Assembly: GCA_020636275.1 (NCBI GenBank)
Contig: JACJYD010000006.1
Coordinates: 62,001-126,000 of the forward strand
DNA from: Lewinellaceae bacterium
Lineage (GTDB): Bacteria > Bacteroidota > Bacteroidia > Chitinophagales > Saprospiraceae
Direction of reading: 5' to 3'
DNA length: 64,000 nucleotides
Positions 23,640 through 32,289 of the stretch are shown here, piece by piece; position 1 is the stretch's first letter, and every line of letters starts with the position of its first letter. Made by a program: the position numbers and the translations under genes. A model generated the notes under the pieces. That model searched no databases. It saw only the letters and a program-made list of their open reading frames with translations, and had not been told where the DNA came from.

Positions 23640-25088
23640 TCAACGCTCCAATTGCAAATACCCGCTCTGCCGCTGGCCTGCGCCGAACTCCAATAAATAG
23701 AAATAGGTCCCTACCGACAGAGGGCGTCCTTTCCAGGTGCCGTCCCAGTCGTTTTGATAATCGGTCGCATAAAACACCACCTCGCCCCAGCGGTTGAATA
23801 TCCAAAGGGTGTTCGGGCCATAGCGGTTCAATCCCCCGATGCGAAAGAAATCGTTTACCCCGTCGCCGTTGGGTGAAAATCCGTTGTAGACACGGGGCCC
23901 CACGCACAGACCCCGGATCAGCACCCGGGCGGTATCGCAGCCGTAGGGGGTGCAAACGCCATAAGTGAGTTCATCGGTAAAAGGTTGTTCGCAATCAAAC
24001 TCGGGGGGCGTATACAACAACACGCCTTGCGGGCTCAACATGGCCTGGCCTGCATGGGGGTGATCCACCAGATAGACCGACTTGACACCGCCCGGCAGGA
24101 GATCGTTGGCCAGCACCTGGAAAGGCAAGGGATCGAGTTCGAAAAGCACCAGCGTATCATCTACGGCCAGGGGTTTGGATTGTTCCAGATCGATCACCTG
24201 GATATTCAGGAAAAAAGTATCGCAGATGCCGTAGCCGTCGCAGGCCTGGATGCAGGCGCTTTCCACACCTTCTTCCAGGCCTTCCAAAACGATACAGGTG
24301 TCGTTTTGCACTTCCATCGTGGCGAATTCACCGCCTTCTTCAGGACAAAAGTTGGTTAGCGACACCACCTGCCCGGCCAGATTTTCAGCGGAAAAACAAA
24401 GGGTCGACGTATCATTCAGGCCTACAACCTGATTCATAACAGAGACCTCCGGACATCCCGCTGCCAGGTAGAGCGTATCCCGGCATCCGGTAGCAAGTTC
24501 TTCAAAGATGAGTTGGTGCACGCCTTGCGGAGCGGTCATTCGCGCACCGGTGGGCACCAGGCTTGCGTTGAGCGACAGTACGCTCAGGATGCCCGAACTA
24601 CCCTGTTGGATCTGCAGGGAGCCATAGCTGTTGGAAGGATGGCCTCCCGTGATCAGTTGGGCGCCCATTTCCAGTTTCCACTCCCCGGTGGGGTCCCAGG
24701 TATTCATCCAGCCCACCAGTTCGGCTATTGTAGAAAAAGTGACGGTATGGGAAATCCCGTTGACGGTCCAGTCGACCAGGGTGTAGGGACCAGCCAATCC
24801 GCCGCCCGGCAGGCTGGCAAAACCGATCACGAAAGAGCTGTCGAAGTTGCAGGGAGCGAGCGGTTGGCTGAGTGGCTGCCCATCGAGTTGCACGCCGAAG
24901 CCCACCAGTTCGCCGTAGGCTACCGGCAGGCAAACCTTGAGGTCGGCGCAGTCGTCGCCGGCGACGATCACCCATTCCTCCTCGATGAGGTCGGGGCATC
25001 GCACCTGCGCCCACAGAGCTCCTCCTGAGAGGAGTAGGCCCCACAAACAGAGGAAGGAGTGGAAACTTCGAAAAAATAAATGATACAT
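23640..25088 (-). CDS. Secreted protein with gliding-motility/T9SS type B C-terminal domain
   Basis: A 482-residue exported protein. The signal peptide ends GALWAQ. The middle consists of beta-sandwich-like segments with cysteines and an Ig-like cadherin-type linker (KPLAVDDTLVLFELDPLPFQ). The last 90 residues match the gliding motility-associated (CHU_C/T9SS type B) domain: VYNGFSPNGDGVNDFFRI, then LWIFNRWGEVVFYATDYQND and WDGTWKGRPLSVGTYFYLLE. Type B cargo is exported by the type IX system and often stays at the cell surface. No enzymatic domain is seen; an adhesive or structural role is inferred. It ends 17 bases before the yceD promoter. Confidence 0.9.
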   Translation of the reverse strand: MYHLFFRSFHSFLCLWGLLLSGGALWAQVRCPDLIEEEWVIVAGDDCADLKVCLPVAYGELVGFGVQLDGQPLSQPLAPCNFDSSFVIGFASLPGGGLAGPYTLVDWTVNGISHTVTFSTIAELVGWMNTWDPTGEWKLEMGAQLITGGHPSNSYGSLQIQQGSSGILSVLSLNASLVPTGARMTAPQGVHQLIFEELATGCRDTLYLAAGCPEVSVMNQVVGLNDTSTLCFSAENLAGQVVSLTNFCPEEGGEFATMEVQNDTCIVLEGLEEGVESACIQACDGYGICDTFFLNIQVIDLEQSKPLAVDDTLVLFELDPLPFQVLANDLLPGGVKSVYLVDHPHAGQAMLSPQGVLLYTPPEFDCEQPFTDELTYGVCTPYGCDTARVLIRGLCVGPRVYNGFSPNGDGVNDFFRIGGLNRYGPNTLWIFNRWGEVVFYATDYQNDWDGTWKGRPLSVGTYFYLLEFGAGQRQSGYLQLER

Positions 25089-25113
25089 GAGCCGTTGGTT
25101 CCTGGGGTAGCCG

Positions 25114-26112
25114 TTATTCCGCCTCGGGGGTGAATACCCACGCTTTTTTATTGTAACGAGCCTGGATCACTTTGAGTTGTTCCTGGAGCTGGTCTTCTGT
25201 TTCGTAACCCAGCCGGATCCCGACCCGGGTCACGCCGTTGGGCTGATCGCTATACGCCTCATACCCGTCGGAGAAAATGGCCTGGATCTGTTTTTCGGCA
25301 TTGGAATCATCTTTGAAGGAGCCGATGATCACGATCGCCTCTTTCAGGCCCGGCACGCGGGTAGCGCCTTCCGTGTCGACCAGTTCACCCAGGTTCCCGG
25401 TCACGAAGGCGTTGTCCTCATCCAATTCCGGTTCTTCATCGTCAAATTCATTTTGCGGGTCGGTGGTCGTTACCGGTGAAGGAGAAAGCGCAATACCGGA
25501 ATTGGGGATCCGGTTCATATTTCCCGCTAAAAATGCGATGCTGACGATAAGAATGAGCACGGCCAGGGACAGCAACCACAATACCGGGGAGCGCCAATTG
25601 ATCTTTTTCCAGAACGGCAGGGGCTCCGGTCGAATGGCAGCAATCGGGTCAGGGGCAGTCGCCTGTACGGGCTTGCGTTTAACAGGATTGAACTTCACCT
25701 CCGGAAGTCCGAACGAAGGGGTGTGAAAATTCTCCGGACCCTGCATGAGCTTATATTGCCCTTCGAAGTCGATATACAAACGGGCCACACCCGGGATCTC
25801 CACGATCTCCCGCTTTTCCAGGGCCTGTTGCAGGCGGGACACGTAAGCATCGAGTTCAGCCTGTGCTTTGGAAAGGGACCAATTGTTATTCCTGGCGATC
25901 AGATCGACCAGGGTACCATCGTTGAGCTTCAGGTTGGAATTGAAACGGAGTTTCCTCGATGGCGGATGCACTACGCCCTGTACCGAGTCGACCACGGCGG
26001 CCTTATAGGTTCCTTCAAAGGCCCCAAGTCCTGGCAGGATCACCGTATCCTGCAGGTGTAACAGCTCGCCGATGCAAGCCGGTATATCGGTCTTGTTGAT
26101 GGTTTGTGCCAT
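25114..26112 (-). CDS. HU-type DNA-binding domain fused to a membrane helix and SPOR domain
   Basis: A 332-residue protein. Residues about 1-95 form a prokaryotic HU/CCDC81-like domain (LHLQDTVILPGLGAFEGTYK ... SRKLRFNSNLKLNDGTLVDL). A membrane helix lies near residues 165-185 (VLWLLSLAVLILIVSIAFLA). After an acidic linker, a SPOR domain closes the protein (AIVIIGSFKDDSNAEKQIQA). SPOR domains bind denuded peptidoglycan at division sites, so this class could tie the nucleoid to the envelope; that is inference. I start at MAQTINKTD because the promoter lies inside the longer frame, whose extra residues translate a repeat array. Confidence 0.9.
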   Translation of the reverse strand: MAQTINKTDIPACIGELLHLQDTVILPGLGAFEGTYKAAVVDSVQGVVHPPSRKLRFNSNLKLNDGTLVDLIARNNNWSLSKAQAELDAYVSRLQQALEKREIVEIPGVARLYIDFEGQYKLMQGPENFHTPSFGLPEVKFNPVKRKPVQATAPDPIAAIRPEPLPFWKKINWRSPVLWLLSLAVLILIVSIAFLAGNMNRIPNSGIALSPSPVTTTDPQNEFDDEEPELDEDNAFVTGNLGELVDTEGATRVPGLKEAIVIIGSFKDDSNAEKQIQAIFSDGYEAYSDQPNGVTRVGIRLGYETEDQLQEQLKVIQARYNKKAWVFTPEAE

Positions 26113-26127
26113 ATTTCCCTTCTCCCT

Positions 26128-26135
26128 CAAAGATA
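26128..26135 (-). promoter_or_regulatory. Bacteroidota -7 element of the HU-SPOR gene
   Basis: Minus-strand TATCTTTG lies 16 bases upstream of the ATG at 26112, giving a predicted leader of about ten bases. It decides the start codon, since upstream in-frame methionines precede the promoter. Confidence 0.72.
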
Positions 26136-26190
26136 AGGAAAAGAATTTTATCAAACGCCCAACCCTTTTTTGAAGGAAAACCGTCTTTGA

Positions 26191-26313
26191 GGTTGAAAAG
26201 TTGATAAGATGATAAGTTGAAAGGTTGATAAGATGAAAAGTTGAAAAGTTCCTTTTCATTCAACCATTCAACTTTTCAACTCTTCAACTCTTCAACCATT
26301 CAACTCTTCAACT
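26191..26313. repeat. Facing octamer arrays GTTGAAAA / TTTTCAAC
   Basis: The left half (26191-26249) reads in 8-base units GTTGAAAA, GTTGATAA, GATGATAA, GTTGAAAG and so on. The right half (26257-26313) reads CATTCAAC, TTTTCAAC, TCTTCAAC. The halves are complementary and would form a long hairpin between the divergent HU-SPOR and LVIVD genes. Confidence 0.85.
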
Positions 26314-26330
26314 TCAAAAAAAAATAGCAA

Positions 26331-27602
26331 ATGACAACCCGTATCGGACTTCCATTCTTACTCCTTGCTTTGATCACCCTGAGCTTTCAAAGCTGTCTGA
26401 AAGACTCCTGCCAGGAGGTGGTCACGTATTACAATCAGGTTCCCGTGTACAAATCGCTGGCTGAAATGCGCCAGGACATCTCGGTCGAGCCGGCACGCGA
26501 CCTGAAAAATCCGGGCAAGCTCTATTTCTACAACAACTACGTATTTATTAACGAGGTGCGGGAAGGGATCCACGTCATCGACAATACCGACCCCAAAAAT
26601 CCGCAGGAGGTAGCTTTCATCAACATCCCCGGCAACGTGGATATGGCTGTGCAGGGCAATATCCTGTATGCCGACAATTACATCGACCTGCTGGCGATCG
26701 ACATCACCGATCCGGCCAGTCCGGTGCAGGCCGGCCGTGCCGAACAAGTGTTCAACGCCCTGTGGTATGACGACAACCAGCAGAAATACTGCGTTTACTA
26801 CGACGTAGTGGAGACCACCGAAACGGTCGATTGCGGGTCCATTACCCGGAACGGCGGCGGGATCTTCTTTAACGGAGGCTTCCTGGGGATGGAGAACATC
26901 GATGTAGCGGCTCCTTCGGCCGATGCCAGCGGTTCGGGCGTTGGCGGATCAATGGCCCGCTTCACCCTGTCCAACGGACATCTCTACACCGTCGACGACA
27001 CGAACCTCCGGGTGTTCAGCCTGGCCGCTCCGCTGCAACCCTCCCTGGTCAATACCGTGGGCATGGGTTGGGGCATCGAGACGATCTTCCCTTATGAACA
27101 TTACCTGTTCGTCGGCTCCACCAACGGCATGTACATCTACGACAACACCAACGCCACGGCCCCGGGCTACGTAGCTCAACTGGCCCACGCCAATGCCTGC
27201 GATCCGGTATTTGTTTCGGGCGACTATGCCTATGTGACGTTGCGCGACGGTACCTTCTGCGAAGGTTTCGACAACCAGCTCGACCTGGTCAATATCACCA
27301 ACATTTACAGCCCGTACGTGGAGAAAACCTTCCCGATGGATCACCCCCACGGTTTGTCGATCGACAACAACACCCTTTTCCTCTGCGAAGGCGAGAACGG
27401 CTTGAAAGTGTTTGACGTCGCCGACCCGCTGAAACTCGACAAAAACCAATTGGATTATATCAAGAACATCGATGCGTACGACGTCATCTCTGTGCCGGGT
27501 CAGGACCATGTCCTGCTCCTGATCGGGAAAGACGGCTTCTACCAGTACGATGTGACGGATCCGAAAAACCTCAAACTGCTCAGCAAGATTGAAGTGAAGT
27601 AG
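26331..27602 (+). CDS. LVIVD-repeat beta-propeller lipoprotein
   Basis: A 423-residue protein with a lipoprotein-like signal (ITLSFQSCLKDSC). The remainder holds repeated LVIVD-type blades: GIHVIDNTDPKNPQEVAFI, LLAIDITDPASPVQAG, LRVFSLAAPLQPSLVNTV, MYIYDNTNATAPGYVAQL, LDLVNITNIYSPYVEKTF and LKVFDVADPLKLDKN. These suggest a six- or seven-bladed propeller exposed outside the inner membrane. The function of the family is not known; binding or scaffolding is usual for such folds. It ends at a strong terminator. Confidence 0.88.
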   Translation: MTTRIGLPFLLLALITLSFQSCLKDSCQEVVTYYNQVPVYKSLAEMRQDISVEPARDLKNPGKLYFYNNYVFINEVREGIHVIDNTDPKNPQEVAFINIPGNVDMAVQGNILYADNYIDLLAIDITDPASPVQAGRAEQVFNALWYDDNQQKYCVYYDVVETTETVDCGSITRNGGGIFFNGGFLGMENIDVAAPSADASGSGVGGSMARFTLSNGHLYTVDDTNLRVFSLAAPLQPSLVNTVGMGWGIETIFPYEHYLFVGSTNGMYIYDNTNATAPGYVAQLAHANACDPVFVSGDYAYVTLRDGTFCEGFDNQLDLVNITNIYSPYVEKTFPMDHPHGLSIDNNTLFLCEGENGLKVFDVADPLKLDKNQLDYIKNIDAYDVISVPGQDHVLLLIGKDGFYQYDVTDPKNLKLLSKIEVK

Positions 27603-27640
27603 GCCCGTCGTGGCGCCATTCCCGGCGTCTCTACCTGTCC

Positions 27641-27688
27641 AAAATAAAACGGAGCGTCCGGCTTTTGCCGGGTGCTCCGCTTTATTTT
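27641..27688 (+). terminator. Terminator after the LVIVD gene
   Basis: AAAATAAAACGGAGCG and CGCTCCG-type arms (GGAGCGTCCGGC / GCCGGGTGCTCC) pair around TTTT, flanked by AAAATAAA and TTTATTTT. The A- and T-tracts on both sides would allow termination in either direction. Confidence 0.85.
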
Positions 27689-27724
27689 ATGCCAAAGGGC
27701 TCCTGAGGAAAAAAGAAAAAGCCT

Positions 27725-27732
27725 TAGTTTTG
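27725..27732 (+). promoter_or_regulatory. Bacteroidota -7 promoter element of pckG
   Basis: TAGTTTTG fits TAnnTTTG and lies 53 bases before the pckG ATG. It is the only good match in the gap. Confidence 0.55.
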
Positions 27733-27785
27733 CGCCTGGAGTGTCGCCCTAATTACATTAAAAAACCATTTAAAGACCACCACGG

Positions 27786-29645
27786 ATGTTTCAAGAAAAC
27801 ACCATTTTCCAAAATGAAACCCAACCTGGATCACACCAGGAGCTTCAGGAATGGGTAAACAAAATTGCAAAACACTGCCAGGCCGACCAGATCCACTGGT
27901 GCGACGGATCGGATGAAGAGTACGACCGTTTCACGCAAATGCTGGTTGACAAAGGCACTTTTATCCGCCTCGACGAGGCGAAATGGCCCAATAGTTTTGC
28001 CTGCTTCAGCGATCCCAGTGATGTGGCACGCGTGGAAGACCGCACCTACATCTGCAGCCGACGCAAAGACGACGCCGGCCCCACCAACAACTGGGTCGAG
28101 CCCAAGGAGATGAAAAACACCCTGGAAGGGTTGTTAAAAGGCGCCATGAAAGGCCGCACCATGTACGTCATCCCCTATTGCATGGGACCCATCGGTTCGC
28201 CGCTCTCCCGACTGGGCGTGCAGCTCACCGACTCGGAGTACGTGGTCGTCAACATGAAGATCATGACCCGGATGGGGAAAGCTGCGCTGGACATGCTGGG
28301 CAAATCCGGTGAATACGTCAAGTGCATTCACTGCCTCGGGGCTCCGCTCGAGCCCGGGCAGGACGATGTCTCCTGGCCCTGCAATCCCACTACCAAATAT
28401 ATCGTCCATTTCCCGGAAGATCGCTATATCGTTTCCTATGGTTCCGGTTATGGAGGAAATGCCCTTTTGGGCAAAAAATGCTTTGCCCTGCGCATCGCCT
28501 CTGCCATGGCCAAAGAAGAAGGCTGGCTGGCCGAACACATGCTCATTCTGGGAGCCGAATCGCCCGAAGGCGAGAAGACGTACGTGGCCGCTGCTTTCCC
28601 GAGTGCCTGTGGAAAGACCAATTTTGCCATGCTGATCCCGCCAAAGGAAATGGACGGTTGGAAGATCACAACCGTCGGCGACGACATCGCCTGGATCGAG
28701 ATGGGAGAAGACGGTCGCTTGTACGCCATCAACCCCGAGGCAGGTTATTTCGGCGTGGCGCCCGGCACCAACACCAAGACCAACCCCAGTGCGATGGAGA
28801 CCATCCACCGCAACTCGATCTTCACCAACGTGGCGGTGACGCCCGATGGCGATATCTGGTGGGAAGGCATGACCAAAACGCCGCCGCCCAACCTCATCGA
28901 CTGGACCGGCAAGCCCTGGGATCCCAACAGCGGAAAACCGGCGGCTCACCCGAACGCCCGTTTCACGGCCCCGGCTCATCAAAATCCGGTGATCGACGCC
29001 GACTACGACAACCCCAAAGGGGTGCCCATCAGCGCCTTCATCTTCGGCGGACGCCGCAGTACGACCGTACCGCTCGTCTACCAATCATTCAACTGGAATT
29101 TCGGCGTATACCTCGCCGCGACCATGGGCTCGGAAATGACTGCCGCTGCTTTCGGCCAGATCGGCAAGGTGCGCCGCGACCCCTTCGCCATGCTGCCGTT
29201 CACCGGCTACCACATGGCCGACTATTTCAACTATTGGCTTCAGTTTGGACGCAAGCTGCCGAATGCGCCGCGTATTTTCGGTGTCAATTGGTTCCGCAAG
29301 GATGAGGACGGCAATTTCCTCTGGCCCGGTTTCGGTCAGAATATGCGCGTGCTCAAATGGATCATCCAGCGCGTCAAAGGTCAGACGGCCGCCGTGGAAA
29401 GCCCCATCGGCTGGATGCCCCGCTACGAAGACATGGACTGGACCGGGCTGGACTTCTCCCGCGAAGAATTCGAGAAGATCATGACGATCGACAGCGAAGC
29501 CTGGAAGCAGGAGGTCAGCAGCCACGAAGAGTTGTTTGCACAGCTTTTCGATAAATTGCCCAAGGAATTTCCCTATATGCGGGAATTGATGCGCTCGGCC
29601 TTGTGGCGGGCGCCCAAGGTTTGGGGGCAAGCGGCGGAAAGGTAG
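27786..29645 (+). CDS. pckG: Phosphoenolpyruvate carboxykinase (GTP)
   Basis: A 619-residue GTP-type PEPCK that interconverts oxaloacetate and phosphoenolpyruvate in the cytosol. The P-loop FPSACGKTNFAML (near residue 276), the metal-binding GDDIAWIEMGEDG segment, and the lid/nucleotide segment ISAFIFGGRRSTTVPLVYQS are clear. Length equals that of animal and bacterial GTP-PEPCKs (about 600-620), not the shorter ATP type. It is a single-gene unit ending at a bidirectional terminator shared with pdxJ. Confidence 0.97.
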   Translation: MFQENTIFQNETQPGSHQELQEWVNKIAKHCQADQIHWCDGSDEEYDRFTQMLVDKGTFIRLDEAKWPNSFACFSDPSDVARVEDRTYICSRRKDDAGPTNNWVEPKEMKNTLEGLLKGAMKGRTMYVIPYCMGPIGSPLSRLGVQLTDSEYVVVNMKIMTRMGKAALDMLGKSGEYVKCIHCLGAPLEPGQDDVSWPCNPTTKYIVHFPEDRYIVSYGSGYGGNALLGKKCFALRIASAMAKEEGWLAEHMLILGAESPEGEKTYVAAAFPSACGKTNFAMLIPPKEMDGWKITTVGDDIAWIEMGEDGRLYAINPEAGYFGVAPGTNTKTNPSAMETIHRNSIFTNVAVTPDGDIWWEGMTKTPPPNLIDWTGKPWDPNSGKPAAHPNARFTAPAHQNPVIDADYDNPKGVPISAFIFGGRRSTTVPLVYQSFNWNFGVYLAATMGSEMTAAAFGQIGKVRRDPFAMLPFTGYHMADYFNYWLQFGRKLPNAPRIFGVNWFRKDEDGNFLWPGFGQNMRVLKWIIQRVKGQTAAVESPIGWMPRYEDMDWTGLDFSREEFEKIMTIDSEAWKQEVSSHEELFAQLFDKLPKEFPYMRELMRSALWRAPKVWGQAAER

Positions 29646-29648
29646 ATT

Positions 29649-29689
29649 TTTTTGAAGGAGAGGCAGCTTCTCTGCCTCTCCTTCAAAAA
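29649..29689. terminator. Bidirectional terminator between pckG and pdxJ
   Basis: TTTTTGAAGGAGAGGCAG and CTGCCTCTCCTTCAAAAA are perfect 18-base arms around CTTCT. A-tracts and T-tracts at both ends suit the two convergent genes, whose stops lie at each edge. Confidence 0.88.
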
Positions 29690-29691
29690 TT

Positions 29692-30405
29692 TCACCTCAA
29701 TCTTTCCAAATACATCTGTATCGTATTCCGCAATCCATAATACAGCGCATCGCTGATCAATGCATGCCCGATGGAGACTTCCAGCAAGCCGGGCACGTTT
29801 TCCTGGTAAAAACGCAGGTTGTCGAGGTTGAGGTCATGGCCTGCGTTGATGCCGATTCCGATATCATTGGCCAGGCGGGCGCAGCGGGTATGGGGTTCTA
29901 CCGCACCTTCCGGATCGTCGTGAAATTGGTGGGCGAACGGCCCGGTGTAGAACTCGATCCGGTCGGCGCCAACGGCCTTGGCGCCTTCGATCATCTTTTC
30001 AACCGGATCGACGAAAAGCGATACCCGGATATTCGCTTCGTGGAAACGAGCAATTACATCCTTCAAAAAGGCTGCATTTTTTACCGTATCCCACCCTGCA
30101 TCGGAAGTGAGCTGATCGGGACTGTCGGGCACGAGGGTGCACTGATGAGGCCGGTTTTTCAGGACTAGCTCCATGAATCTGGGCTCCGGATTGCCTTCGA
30201 TGTTGAATTCGGTGGTCACGATCCCCTTCAACAAGGGAATGTCCGAATACCGGATATGCCGTTCATCCGGCCGCGGGTGCACGGTAATGCCCTGGGCGCC
30301 GAAGGCTTCACAGTCTTTCGCTACTTGCAACAAATCGGGCAGGTTGCCGCCGCGGGAGTTGCGGATCAGGGCTACTTTGTTGATGTTGACGCTTAAGCGG
30401 GTCAT
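29692..30405 (-). CDS. pdxJ: Pyridoxine 5'-phosphate synthase
   Basis: A 237-residue protein. It condenses deoxyxylulose 5-phosphate with aminoacetone phosphate to make pyridoxine 5'-phosphate. TRLSVNINKVALIRNSRGG, the HPRPDERHIRYSD segment, DRIEFYTGPFAHQF and GINAGHDLNLDNL are diagnostic. I start at 30405; a longer frame exists but its N-terminus (SYQSPVTNHQSPITNHQ) is only translated heptamer repeat. A heptamer array begins eight bases upstream of this start, so the promoter must lie within or beyond the repeat. Confidence 0.96.
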   Translation of the reverse strand: MTRLSVNINKVALIRNSRGGNLPDLLQVAKDCEAFGAQGITVHPRPDERHIRYSDIPLLKGIVTTEFNIEGNPEPRFMELVLKNRPHQCTLVPDSPDQLTSDAGWDTVKNAAFLKDVIARFHEANIRVSLFVDPVEKMIEGAKAVGADRIEFYTGPFAHQFHDDPEGAVEPHTRCARLANDIGIGINAGHDLNLDNLRFYQENVPGLLEVSIGHALISDALYYGLRNTIQMYLERLR

Positions 30406-30412
30406 TTGGTGG

Positions 30413-30540
30413 TTGGTGATTGGTGATTGGTGATTGGTGACTGGTGACTGGTAACTGGTGACTGGTAATTGGTAACAAGATAAGAATACCAATCACTAAT
30501 CACTAATCACTAATCACTAATCACCAATCACCAATCACCA
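30413..30540. repeat. Facing heptamer arrays GTGATTG / CAATCAC
   Basis: The left array (about 30413-30475) has nine or so units of GTGATTG, GTGACTG or GTAACTG. The right array (30488-30540) has units CAATCAC and TAATCAC. The arrays are inverted relative to each other, around a 12-base centre. The word is the same as in the single array at 9569. It separates divergent pdxJ and the CPBP protease gene. Confidence 0.88.
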
Positions 30541-30561
30541 GAATCTCCTATCTTTACTCCC

Positions 30562-31482
30562 ATGGAACCTTCTTCTGAAAATCATGCGTCCCTTCTTCCC
30601 CCCGGCATCGTTTTGATCCTGTTGCTGGTGCTGGTTTTCCTGTTCCTGATGATCGGACAGGGGCTTGGGTTAGGTCTCACCTACCTGGCCGGGCTCGACC
30701 TGCAATCCTTCCTGGGTGGAGGGGAGATCGAGACCACCATCCGGGAGCGGCACATCCTGCGGGGTATGGCAGCCCTTAACCAGCTCTTCACCTTTTGGGC
30801 GCCGGCGCTGGTATTGGCCTGGTTCATCTACCGCCGCGACTGGGTTCGGCAATTGTGGCTCGACCGCAAGCCCGGATTGAGCTGGTCGTTGAATGGGGCG
30901 CTTTGGATCCTGGGGGCGTTCCCCCTGGTGCAATTCATTTACTGGATTAACAAAACTGCCATCCCCCTGCCCGACTGGATGCGACAGTTGGAAGATTCGA
31001 CCGCCGGATTGCTGGAGGCCCTTTTAGTGATGGATACACCCCTGGAATTTCTCTTTTCGCTCTTCGTTATGGGCTTTTTGCCGGCATTGGGCGAAGAATT
31101 GGTATTTCGGGGATTCCTGCAGCGGCAGCTCGGACGCACCCGCCTGGGTGAGCATGCAGCGGTGTGGGTAGCGGCGGCGATCTTCAGCGCCATCCACTTT
31201 CAGTTCGAGGGCTTTTTGCCAAGGTTTCTGCTGGGAGCCCTGCTGGGCTACTTGTTCTACTGGACCCGGAATCTCTGGGTTCCCATCATCGCGCATTTTG
31301 CCAACAACGCGATCCAGGTGATCGCCGCTTATTACATGCAGGATGAATTTTTGAAATTCGACCAGGCGCCTGATAATCCCATTAGCTGGCCTTTAACGCT
31401 GGCCTCGGCGATCTGGGTGATCGGCCTGGGTTACTTGCTTTGGACCCGCCGCGTTCCTCCACCTGAAAATCCTGCCGTATGA
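30562..31482 (+). CDS. CPBP-family intramembrane glutamic protease
   Basis: A 306-residue polytopic protein with about eight hydrophobic helices. It shows the three conserved CPBP (Abi/Rce1-like) motifs: GEELVFRGFLQRQL (EExxxR), then IFSAIHFQFEGFLPRFLLG (FxxxH) and VPIIAHFANNA (HxxxN). Bacterial members cleave membrane proteins or peptides, and some give immunity to bacteriocins; the substrate here is unknown. A -7-like TATCTTTA is only six bases before the ATG, so the transcript may be almost leaderless. Its stop overlaps the cdsA start by four bases (ATGA). Confidence 0.92.
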   Translation: MEPSSENHASLLPPGIVLILLLVLVFLFLMIGQGLGLGLTYLAGLDLQSFLGGGEIETTIRERHILRGMAALNQLFTFWAPALVLAWFIYRRDWVRQLWLDRKPGLSWSLNGALWILGAFPLVQFIYWINKTAIPLPDWMRQLEDSTAGLLEALLVMDTPLEFLFSLFVMGFLPALGEELVFRGFLQRQLGRTRLGEHAAVWVAAAIFSAIHFQFEGFLPRFLLGALLGYLFYWTRNLWVPIIAHFANNAIQVIAAYYMQDEFLKFDQAPDNPISWPLTLASAIWVIGLGYLLWTRRVPPPENPAV

Positions 31483-32282
31483 GCGGATTGATGCAACGAA
31501 GCCTGACGGCGCTGGTATTTGGCATTGTTATGATCGGCGGGGTATGGGCAGGGCCCATAACTTTCGGGTTGTTATTCCTCGTCGTATCATTTCTTTGCCT
31601 TTGGGAATTCTTCCAACTCGTCTCCCCCGGATTTACCTGGAGAGAGGGCGCGGGCATCGCGCTGGCGCTGTTGCCGTTCCTGTGGGAAGGGGCGCATCAC
31701 TACTTTGCTTTCCCCTGGCCGCCCAACCTTTTGGTGTGGCTGCTCCTCTTCTCCTTGATCATTGTTTTAACATTAATTTTCAATCCAGAAAAGGTCTTTC
31801 TGCATACTGCACACTGCACACTGTCTACTGCCTACCTGGGGCTCCCCTTCTACTTCCTCCTGAAGATCGCCTTCCTGAATGGCGACTATCACCCCGGGCT
31901 GATCTTCGGCATCATCCTGCTCACCTGGGCCAATGACACGGGCGCCTACTTTGTGGGCTCGCGTTTTGGAAAACGGAAGCTCTTTCCCTCCGTTTCGCCC
32001 AAAAAGACCTGGGAAGGCACCATCGGCGGTGTTATTTTCACTATCCTGGCCGGCTGGGGCATTTACGGCCTCGGCTGGTTCGACAGCCTTCAGGATGGAC
32101 TCGTGCTCGGCGCCATTGTGGGTGTCACCGGCACGCTGGGCGACCTGGTGGAATCGTCGCTGAAGCGCAGCTTCCAGGTAAAGGATTCGGGCTCGATCCT
32201 ACCCGGTCACGGCGGGGTGCTGGACCGGTTTGACAGCTTTGTGTTTTTGTTGCCGTGGGTAGCGGGGTATTTGCTTTTTTAA
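31479..32282 (+). CDS. cdsA: Phosphatidate cytidylyltransferase
   Basis: A 267-residue integral membrane enzyme that makes CDP-diacylglycerol from phosphatidate and CTP. The C-terminal signature KDSGSILPGHGGVLDRFDS is intact, preceded by SVSPKKTWEGTIGG and WANDTGAYFVGSRFGKRKLF. About seven membrane helices are seen. Around residues 107-118 the protein reads HTAHCTLSTAY, encoded by five 7-base units at 31803-31837 that look like an intergenic heptamer array. It is convergent with the trehalose gene, seven bases apart. Confidence 0.95.
   Translation: MSGLMQRSLTALVFGIVMIGGVWAGPITFGLLFLVVSFLCLWEFFQLVSPGFTWREGAGIALALLPFLWEGAHHYFAFPWPPNLLVWLLLFSLIIVLTLIFNPEKVFLHTAHCTLSTAYLGLPFYFLLKIAFLNGDYHPGLIFGIILLTWANDTGAYFVGSRFGKRKLFPSVSPKKTWEGTIGGVIFTILAGWGIYGLGWFDSLQDGLVLGAIVGVTGTLGDLVESSLKRSFQVKDSGSILPGHGGVLDRFDSFVFLLPWVAGYLLF
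31803..31837. repeat. Heptamer array inside cdsA
   Basis: Five consecutive 7-base units CTGCATA, CTGCACA, CTGCACA, CTGTCTA, CTGCCTA lie in the coding sequence. The period is not a multiple of three, so each unit is read in a new frame. No stop codon results. Confidence 0.6.
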
Positions 32283-32289
32283 AAGTAAA

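Noticed and set aside
26113..26259. Longer N-terminus for the HU-SPOR protein
   Set aside because: The extra residues translate the octamer repeat, and an exact -7 promoter element lies between them and MAQTINKTD.
30406..30492. Longer N-terminus for PdxJ
   Set aside because: The extension (SYQSPVTNHQSPITNHQ) is translated heptamer repeat; family members start at the TRLSVNINKVA segment.
30413..30540. Heptamer arrays as a CRISPR array
   Set aside because: The units are 7 bases with no spacers, and no cas genes are present.
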